Below are positions 58,895 through 64,000 of a stretch of DNA of 64,000 nucleotides, piece after piece (position 1 is the first letter of the stretch; each line of letters begins with the position of its first letter). The stretch comes from Streptomyces sp. CB02056 (GTDB taxonomy: Bacteria; Actinomycetota; Actinomycetes; Streptomycetales; Streptomycetaceae). The position numbers were made by a program, and so were the translations under genes. The stretch covers positions 602,698-666,697 of the forward strand of contig NZ_LIPD01000009.1 of the NCBI RefSeq assembly GCF_001905545.1, in the 5' to 3' direction. The notes below the pieces were generated by a model. The model was not told the origin of the DNA. It did not search any database and worked only from the letters and a program-made list of their open reading frames with translations.

Positions 58895-59778
58895 TTCAGC
58901 ACCGGTGCCGAGACGGCGTCGGAGAGCCACTGCTTCTCCAGCTTCGCCAGCGTGCCGTCGGCGCGCAGCGCGTCCACCGCCTGCGAGACGCAGCCGGTCA
59001 GCTTGGAGCCCTTGTCCAGCACCAGGCCGAACTGCTCGGCCCGCGAGGACACCTCGAACTGGCCGACCACCTGGGCCTCCGGCACCTCGGCGCCGGTGAT
59101 GTAGAAGGCGGTCGGCAGGTCCACCACCAGCGCTTCGATCTGGCCGTTCTTCAGCGCCGCCTTGGCCAGGTCGTTGGAGTCGAAGACGGCCGGCCGGGTG
59201 CTCGGCTTGATGGTGTCGGTGATGGTGTCCAGGCTCGTGGTGCCGACCTGCGCGCCGAGCTTGGCGCCCTTGAGGTCGGCGATGCTCCTGGCCCCCGCCG
59301 CCTTGGAGTTCTTCAGTGCGATGACGGTCTGGCGCACGTCGTAGTAACCGGAGGAGAAGTCCACCGCCTGCTTGCGCTCGTCGCTGACGGACACCTGGTT
59401 GATGTCGAAGTCGAAGTCCTTGGCACCCGGCGAGGTCGCCTTGTTGAACGGCGCCACCACCCAGCTGACCTTCTCCTTCGGGTAGCCGAGCTTCTCGGCG
59501 ACCGCGTAGGCCACGGCGGACTCGAAGCCCTTGCCGTTCTCCGGCTTGTCCTCGGTGAACCAGGGGTCGTACGCGGGCTTGTCGGTGCCGACGGTCAGCG
59601 TCCCGGCGGTACGCGTGGCCAGCGCCCCCGGTGCGCAGCCCGCCGCCGTCCCGGCCGCGCCCGAGGCGCCCGGGGCGGCGTCGGACTTCGAGTCCTGCGG
59701 CGCGCAGGCGGTCAGCACGGCCGCGGCGGCGACCAGCGCGGCGATGGGCAGTACGGCGGACGGCTTGCGGAGGGTCAT
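58891..59778 (-). CDS. Polar amino-acid ABC transporter substrate-binding lipoprotein
   Basis: A 295-residue SBP3 receptor. The signal ends in lipobox LTAC (C25), with an Ala/Gly-rich tether. Domain markers: LTVGTDKPAYDPWF, GKGFESAVAYAVAEKLGY, FDFDINQVSVSDERKQAVDFSSGYY. The mature protein has two cysteines in GCAPG and TGCVSQ. ATG 59778 is chosen with GGAG 9 bases upstream; the frame extends to 59904 without signal-peptide character. Ligand not predictable beyond a polar amino acid. Confidence 0.9.
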   Translation of the reverse strand: MTLRKPSAVLPIAALVAAAAVLTACAPQDSKSDAAPGASGAAGTAAGCAPGALATRTAGTLTVGTDKPAYDPWFTEDKPENGKGFESAVAYAVAEKLGYPKEKVSWVVAPFNKATSPGAKDFDFDINQVSVSDERKQAVDFSSGYYDVRQTVIALKNSKAAGARSIADLKGAKLGAQVGTTSLDTITDTIKPSTRPAVFDSNDLAKAALKNGQIEALVVDLPTAFYITGAEVPEAQVVGQFEVSSRAEQFGLVLDKGSKLTGCVSQAVDALRADGTLAKLEKQWLSDAVSAPVLK

Positions 59779-60246
59779 GACGGGGCTCCAGGGAAAGGAC
59801 CGGCGGGACGGAAGGAAGGTGAGGGGCACGGGAGGGCGCGACGGGCGGCCCGCATCCCGGCGGGTCACTTCCCCCCGGTGGCGGCGCCGGAACACACGCG
59901 GCATGGTCGGCGTACGGGCCCGCGTCCGCGGCGCCCCCCGAGCCGGACCGGCGGCAGCCGGGTCGGCGGCAGGCCGGTCAACAACAGCGGCGACAGCGGC
60001 AGCAGAGGCCGCGCGCGCGACAGCGACAGCGACGGCAGACGTGCCGACGGGAGGGCGCCCGGAACGGGCTGTCGTGGCGTACGGCCACCGTGATCACCGC
60101 CGGGAGCATGCGGGGAGGTTCGCATCAGAACGGCGCATCTGTCCAGAACATCCAGATCACTGTCCACATGCCGGACAACCCGCCTCTCGCCGAAGGTTTC
60201 CGCGCCGGAGCGGTGGTGCGCCGGAACTTTGCCCGTCCGGCCCCCC
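59779..60246. other. Divergent intergenic region, no gene supported
   Basis: Between the binding-protein gene and DUF6421. Low-complexity AGCGAC-type runs occur near 59970-60040. CTGTCCA is directly repeated at 60139-60145 and 60160-60166 (21 bp apart). A 65-residue plus-strand frame (60090-60287) runs into the DUF6421 promoter and is not called. Confidence 0.5.
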
Positions 60247-60288
60247 TTGAACGGGAGAACCTTTCGTACTTATGGTGTTCCCGTTGAA
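60247..60288 (+). promoter_or_regulatory. Promoter and flanking dyad of the DUF6421 operon
   Basis: TTGAAC (60247-60252), 18 bp, TATGGT (60271-60276). TTGAACGGGA (60247-60256) and TCCCGTTGAA (60279-60288) form a dyad (9 of 10) that brackets the -35 box and the expected transcription start. Confidence 0.6.
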
Positions 60289-60314
60289 ATAACTCCTGTC
60301 GAAGTGAGTCCACG

Positions 60315-61715
60315 ATGCAGAATCTTTCGCCAAGGCTCGCTGTGGCGGCCGACGCCCCGGTCTCGACCCTCGCCGGCCACCCGGCCTGGCTGCGCCTGAA
60401 GGAGGCCGTCGAGACGCTGCGCCCGCTCCAGTCGAAGGACGGCTCGATCGACCTGGCCGCCGTCCAGCGGCACACGGTCGACCCGCTGGTCGCGACCGTC
60501 CGCGCCGCCGTCCAGGAGCTCGCTCCGAACTTCCCGCACGACGCCGCCTACCTGGCCGCCGTCGACGCGGACCTCGCCAAGTGGGCCGACACCGGCTACC
60601 GCGAGCCCGACTTCCTGGACTCGCTCCTCGCCTTCCAGCCCGCCGCCCAGCGCGAGGACGGGCTGGAGCACCTGGTCGTCTTCCCGATGTACACCCAGAA
60701 CGGCAACCCGGACCGCAACCTGGAAGCCGTCCTGCTGAGCGTCGTGTGGCCCGACTGGCTGGCCGAGCTGGAGCGCACCCGCTTCGACAACCCGATGTTC
60801 GTGCCGATCACCTTCACGGACTTCACCGCCGGCTACGACACCAACTCCGCCGTGCTCTTCCCCGAGACGGTCTCCGTGCGCAAGGCGCCGGAACGTTTCA
60901 CCTGGGGCGGCATCTTCTGCGACCGCGAGGCCGCGCGCTTCCGCGCCGTCACCACCAGCGCCGTCCAGCAGCTCGGCCTGGAGATCCCGGCCGACGCCGA
61001 GGGCCTGCTCCAGGACCAGCAGCGCGCGCAGGAGACCTTCGTCCTGTGGGACCTGGTCCACGACCGCACCCACAGCCACGGCGACCTGCCGTTCGACCCC
61101 TTCATGATCAAGCAGCGCAGCCCGTTCTGGATGTACGGCCTGGAGGAGCTCCGCTGCGACCTCACCACCTTCAAGGAGGCGGTGCAGCTGGAGACCGAGG
61201 GCAACCCGCACGCCCGCGACGTCCAGTACGCGGTCCTCTTCGACCGCCTGTTCCGCTTCCCGGTCTCCGGCGACCGGGTGCGCAACTACGACGGCCTCGG
61301 CGGCCAGCTGCTCTTCGCCTACCTGCACAAGCACGACGCGCTGCGCTGGCGCGACAACCGCCTCAGCATCGACTGGGAGCGCGCCCAGCAGGTCACCAAC
61401 GCGCTCTGCGCCGAGATCGAGACCCTCTACCGCGACGGCATCGACCGGCCGAAGCCGGCCCACTGGATCGCCGCGTACGAGCTGGTCTCCCGCTACCTCA
61501 CCCCGCACCCGGCCTCCACCTGGGCGAAGGGCTCCGAGGCCCTGCCGCTCGACATCACCGACGGCAAGGCCCTCAACAAGGCCCTCTGCGACGCCGTGCT
61601 CCCGGACGAGTTCCCGCTGAGCATGTTCTACGAGGCCCTCAACAAGAAGCTGAGCGGCGTCATCGCCGCCACCGCCGGCATCACCGGCGCCGGGATCCAG
61701 GGAGCCGCCGCGTGA
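60315..61715 (+). CDS. DUF6421-like protein of unknown function
   Basis: A 466-residue soluble protein resembling the uncharacterised actinobacterial DUF6421 family. No known catalytic fold is evident. The most distinctive segment is FVLWDLVHDRTHSHGDLPFDPFMIKQRSPFWMYGLEELRCDLTTF (about residues 243-287, shown by parts: VHDRTHSHG and GLEELRCD), whose histidines and glutamates could bind a metal. No signal peptide or membrane helix. ATG 60315 has GAAGTGAG upstream. The stop overlaps the SDR start, and that gene overlaps the aldolase-like gene, so the three proteins probably act together in one pathway. Confidence 0.82.
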   Translation: MQNLSPRLAVAADAPVSTLAGHPAWLRLKEAVETLRPLQSKDGSIDLAAVQRHTVDPLVATVRAAVQELAPNFPHDAAYLAAVDADLAKWADTGYREPDFLDSLLAFQPAAQREDGLEHLVVFPMYTQNGNPDRNLEAVLLSVVWPDWLAELERTRFDNPMFVPITFTDFTAGYDTNSAVLFPETVSVRKAPERFTWGGIFCDREAARFRAVTTSAVQQLGLEIPADAEGLLQDQQRAQETFVLWDLVHDRTHSHGDLPFDPFMIKQRSPFWMYGLEELRCDLTTFKEAVQLETEGNPHARDVQYAVLFDRLFRFPVSGDRVRNYDGLGGQLLFAYLHKHDALRWRDNRLSIDWERAQQVTNALCAEIETLYRDGIDRPKPAHWIAAYELVSRYLTPHPASTWAKGSEALPLDITDGKALNKALCDAVLPDEFPLSMFYEALNKKLSGVIAATAGITGAGIQGAAA

Positions 61716-62470
61716 CCACCTCCACCAACGCCCCGCTGGCCGGCAAGGTCATCGCCGTCGCCGGAGCCAGCGGCCCGGCCGGCCGCGCCGTGCTGCGCCG
61801 CCTCACCGCCGACGGCGCCACCGTGATCGGCGCCGACATCGACGCCCAGCGCCTGGAGTCCGCGCTGGACGCCACCCGGGTGGCCGTCCGCGGGGCCAAG
61901 GTCAGCGGCCAGGTGATCGACCTGCTCGACCCCCAGGAGGTCCACGACTGGGCCGACCACCTGGAGTCCGAGCACGGCCACGTCGACGGCCTGTTCCACC
62001 TGGTCGGCGGCTGGCGCGGCGGCAAGACCTTCTTCGACACCCGGCTGGACGACTGGGACTTCCTGCACGACACCGTCGTGCGCACCCTCCAGCACACCTC
62101 GCTGGCCTTCCAGCCCGCGCTGGTCCGCAGCACCGCCGGCCGCTACGCGATGATCTCCGCCGCGGCCGCGCACAAGCCCACCGCCGGCGGCGCCGCCTAC
62201 GCGGCCGCCAAGGCCGCCACCGAGGCGTGGACCCTCGCCATGGCCGACTCCTTCAAGAAGGAGACCACCGCCCCCGACGGCGAGCCCACCGCGGCGGCTG
62301 CGATCCTGGTCATCAAGGCGCTGGTCAGTCCCGAAATGCGGGCCGAGAAGCCGGAGGCGAAGTTCGCCGGCTTCACCGACACCGCCGACCTCGCCGGACA
62401 CCTGGCGGGCCTCTGGGACCGCCCCGCAGCAGAACTGAACGGACAGCACCTGTGGCTGACAGCCCGATGA
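61712..62470 (+). CDS. SDR-family oxidoreductase
   Basis: A 252-residue short-chain dehydrogenase-like protein. The cofactor motif is altered, GASGPAGRAVLRRL; LFHLVGGWRGG replaces the NNAG region; the active-site area is MISAAAAHKPTAGGAAYAAAKAA with Tyr-xxx-Lys (YAAAK). Near the end GEPTAAAAILVIKALVSPEMR fits the family. GTG 61712 overlaps the DUF6421 stop; its own stop overlaps the next ATG. Substrate unknown; its neighbours suggest an amino-acid-derived carbonyl or alcohol. Confidence 0.87.
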   Translation: MTTSTNAPLAGKVIAVAGASGPAGRAVLRRLTADGATVIGADIDAQRLESALDATRVAVRGAKVSGQVIDLLDPQEVHDWADHLESEHGHVDGLFHLVGGWRGGKTFFDTRLDDWDFLHDTVVRTLQHTSLAFQPALVRSTAGRYAMISAAAAHKPTAGGAAYAAAKAATEAWTLAMADSFKKETTAPDGEPTAAAAILVIKALVSPEMRAEKPEAKFAGFTDTADLAGHLAGLWDRPAAELNGQHLWLTAR

Positions 62471-63543
62471 CCGACCTCACCCGTACGGACGCGGTACGGC
62501 GGCACGACCCCGCCGTCCGCGGCTTCGCCAGCGACAACTACGCCGGCGTGCACCCGGAGGTCCTCGCCGCGATAGCCCTCGCCAACGGCGGCCACCAGAT
62601 CGCCTACGGCGAGGACGACTACACGGCCCACCTCCAGGACGTCTTCCGTCGCCACTTCGGCGACAAGGCCGAGGCCTACCCCGTCTTCAACGGCACCGGC
62701 GCCAACGTGGTCGCCCTCCAGGCCCTGCTCCCGCGCTGGGGCGCGGTGGTCTGCGCCGAGTCCGCCCACATCCACGTGGACGAGGGCGGCGCCCCGGAGA
62801 AGATGGGCGGCATCAAGCTGCTCACCGTCCCCACCCCGGACGGCAAGCTCACCCCCGAGCTGCTCGACCAGCAGGCCTGGGGCTTCGGCGACGAGCACCG
62901 CGCGCAGCCGCTCGCGGTCTCCATCACCCAGAGCACCGAGCTCGGCACCCTCTACACCGCCGACGAGATCCGCGCGATCACCGAGCACGCCCACCAGCTG
63001 GGCATGCTCGTCCACGTGGACGGCTCCCGCCTGGCCAACGCCGCCGCCTCGCTCGGCCAGCCGCTGCGCGCCTTCACCACCGACGTGGGCGTCGACGTGC
63101 TCTCCTTCGGCGGGACGAAGAACGGCCTGCTGTTCGGCGAGGTCGTGGTGGTGCTCAACCCGGAGCGGGTTCGCAACATCACGTACCTGCGCAAGACCTC
63201 GATGCAGCTCGCCTCGAAGATGCGCTTCGTCTCGGTCCAGTTCGAGGCCCTGCTCTCCGGCGACCTCTACCTGCGCAACGCCGGCCACGCCAACGCGATG
63301 GCCAGCCGCCTGGAGGCCGCGGTCCGGAAGATCGACGGCGTCGAGGTGGTCCGCCCGGCCCAGGCGAACGCGGTGTTCGCGATCCTCCCGCGCGAGGTGA
63401 GCGAGCGGCTCCAGAAGCGCTACCGCTTCTACTTCTGGAACGAGCACACCGGCGAGGTCCGCTGGATGTGCGCCTTCGACACCACGGAGGCCGACATCGA
63501 CGCCTTCGCGGCGGCCATCGCCGAGGAGATGGGCCGCGCCTGA
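62467..63543 (+). CDS. Threonine-aldolase/beta-eliminating-lyase family PLP enzyme
   Basis: A 358-residue fold-type I PLP enzyme of the low-specificity threonine aldolase family, which splits beta-hydroxy amino acids into glycine and an aldehyde. Markers: FASDNYAGVHPEV at the front, YPVFNGTGANVVAL, AHIHVDEGGAPEKMGG, the pyridine-binding VHVDGSRLANAA, and the Schiff-base lysine K218 in SFGGTKNG. ATG 62467 overlaps the SDR stop (ATGA). A strong terminator follows after 17 bases. In bacteria threonine aldolase followed by a reductase can act on the released aldehyde, which fits the adjacent SDR, but this is inference. Confidence 0.9.
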   Translation: MTDLTRTDAVRRHDPAVRGFASDNYAGVHPEVLAAIALANGGHQIAYGEDDYTAHLQDVFRRHFGDKAEAYPVFNGTGANVVALQALLPRWGAVVCAESAHIHVDEGGAPEKMGGIKLLTVPTPDGKLTPELLDQQAWGFGDEHRAQPLAVSITQSTELGTLYTADEIRAITEHAHQLGMLVHVDGSRLANAAASLGQPLRAFTTDVGVDVLSFGGTKNGLLFGEVVVVLNPERVRNITYLRKTSMQLASKMRFVSVQFEALLSGDLYLRNAGHANAMASRLEAAVRKIDGVEVVRPAQANAVFAILPREVSERLQKRYRFYFWNEHTGEVRWMCAFDTTEADIDAFAAAIAEEMGRA

Positions 63544-63560
63544 CGGTGCTCGAACGACGG

Positions 63561-63594
63561 ATCGTCCCGTCCCGCGACAGCGGGGCGGGACGAT
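63561..63594 (+). terminator. Hairpin terminator after the aldolase-like gene
   Basis: Arms 63561-63575 and 63580-63594 pair over 14 of 15 bases around GACA, then TTTGC. Confidence 0.85.
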
Positions 63595-63985
63595 TTGCAT
63601 GTGGCGGGCCGGTGCCCGTACAGTTCCGGAGTCGCCGCGGGAGACCGGGGCGGCAAAGCGGAAAGCGAATCCGATGAATGAAACTCCGGAAAACGGAGCG
63701 GAAAACGTCTGATAAGCTGGAAACACGAAAGAACGAAGCCCGGAGGGTCCGCTGGAAGGCGGTCCGAAGGAAGCGTCCGTTCCTTGAGAACTCAACAGCG
63801 TGCCAAAAGTCAACGCCAGATATGTTGACATCCCCGGCCTCGGTCATTGCGACTGGGGTTGGAGATTCCTTTTGAAACAAACACTAGCGAGGACGCAGTG
63901 CGCGGGGCCGCCCTATTCCGGTGGTTGCCGTGCCGCTCAACGCGGGTGTGGACCGGCCCTGCTTGATTGTCGGGGCCGAGTAAAC
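63595..63985 (+). promoter_or_regulatory. rRNA operon promoter and leader
   Basis: TTGCAT (63595-63600), 18 bp, TACAGT (63619-63624) is a good promoter. A second -10-like TAAGCT is at 63713-63718 within CTGATAAGCTGGAAACACG, a pattern common in streptomycete rrn leaders. TTGACA occurs at 63824-63829. Downstream, CCTTGAGAACTCAACAGCG and the AT-richer TTTTGAAACAAACAC belong to the pre-16S leader used in antitermination and processing. Confidence 0.7.
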
Positions 63986-64000
63986 ATTCACGGAGAGTTT
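63986..64000 (+). rRNA. 16S rRNA, first bases (partial)
   Basis: TTCACGGAGAGTTT at the window end is the conserved 5' end of actinobacterial 16S rRNA, which continues GATCCTGGCTCAG beyond the window. The exact first base is approximate. Confidence 0.8.

Noticed and set aside
60090..60287. 65-residue plus-strand frame before DUF6421
   Set aside because: Overlaps the promoter and dyad; no supporting start site.
1..64000. CRISPR arrays, tRNA genes, insertion sequences, attachment sites
   Set aside because: Looked for spaced direct repeats, cloverleaf and CCA-end patterns, and transposase or integrase motifs; none seen.

Overview
The window is high-GC DNA (about 73%) with GTG/TTG starts, GTGA/ATGA stop-start overlaps, and gene families typical of Streptomycetaceae: a hopanoid cluster, an LAL-type LuxR regulator, a terpene cyclase, a DUF397/XRE/HATPase module, and an Rpf hydrolase behind a c-di-AMP riboswitch. 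It reads as chromosomal DNA of Streptomyces or Kitasatospora. I see no insertion sequence, prophage, CRISPR array or tRNA. The last bases are the start of a 16S rRNA gene, so the window ends at an rrn operon.

Layout. 1-7.3 kb: the 3' half of a hopanoid operon (end of a polyprenyl synthetase, shc, hpnG, hpnH, dxs, hpnO); shc carries the only in-frame TTA (bldA-type) codon I found. 7.4-12.2 kb: small membrane protein, I78-type inhibitor, PAP2 phosphatase, FabG-like reductase, a MarR protein made of two tandem MarR domains, and an aldo/keto reductase. 12.8-16.4 kb: heterodimeric ABC exporter with complementary loss of motifs in its two ATPase domains. 16.6-20.1 kb: LapA-like protein coupled to a glutamate uptake system. 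20.3-23.1 kb: LysR, cysteine dioxygenase and YeiH-family exporter, a likely cysteine/sulfite module. 23.2-32.4 kb: spermidine-synthase-like protein, GntR-TetR fusion regulator, an unrecognised NPF-repeat protein, TetR, NUDIX, serine hydrolase, a frameshifted NTF2-like gene and an aldehyde dehydrogenase. 32.8-37.1 kb: class I terpene synthase divergent from an LAL regulator. 37.3-45.6 kb: galactose mutarotase, GNAT, then malEFG, an alpha-glucosidase and a LacI regulator. 45.7-49.2 kb: orphan antitoxin-like protein, Rpf-LysM-NlpC hydrolase with CRP-like site and riboswitch, CbiX-like protein. 49.7-52.2 kb: DUF397, HATPase and XRE genes sharing TGCACGTGCA-type palindromes. 52.3-56.9 kb: TetR, MFS exporter divergent from MarR, M56 peptidase, DUF5134. 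57.2-59.8 kb: second polar amino-acid ABC transporter. 60.3-63.5 kb: three-gene operon DUF6421 / SDR / threonine-aldolase-like. 63.6-64.0 kb: rrn promoter and leader.

The least explained features are: (a) a family of four interspersed, AT-richer inverted repeats of about 75-105 bp (near 25.1, 40.6, 46.1 and 56.9 kb), one lying between malE and malF like the REP elements of enteric bacteria; (b) the TGCA-N2-TGCA palindromes clustered at the DUF397/HATPase/XRE genes; (c) the NPF-repeat protein; and (d) the coupled DUF6421 operon with a dyad astride its promoter. All family assignments come from reading the sequence; no database search was possible.
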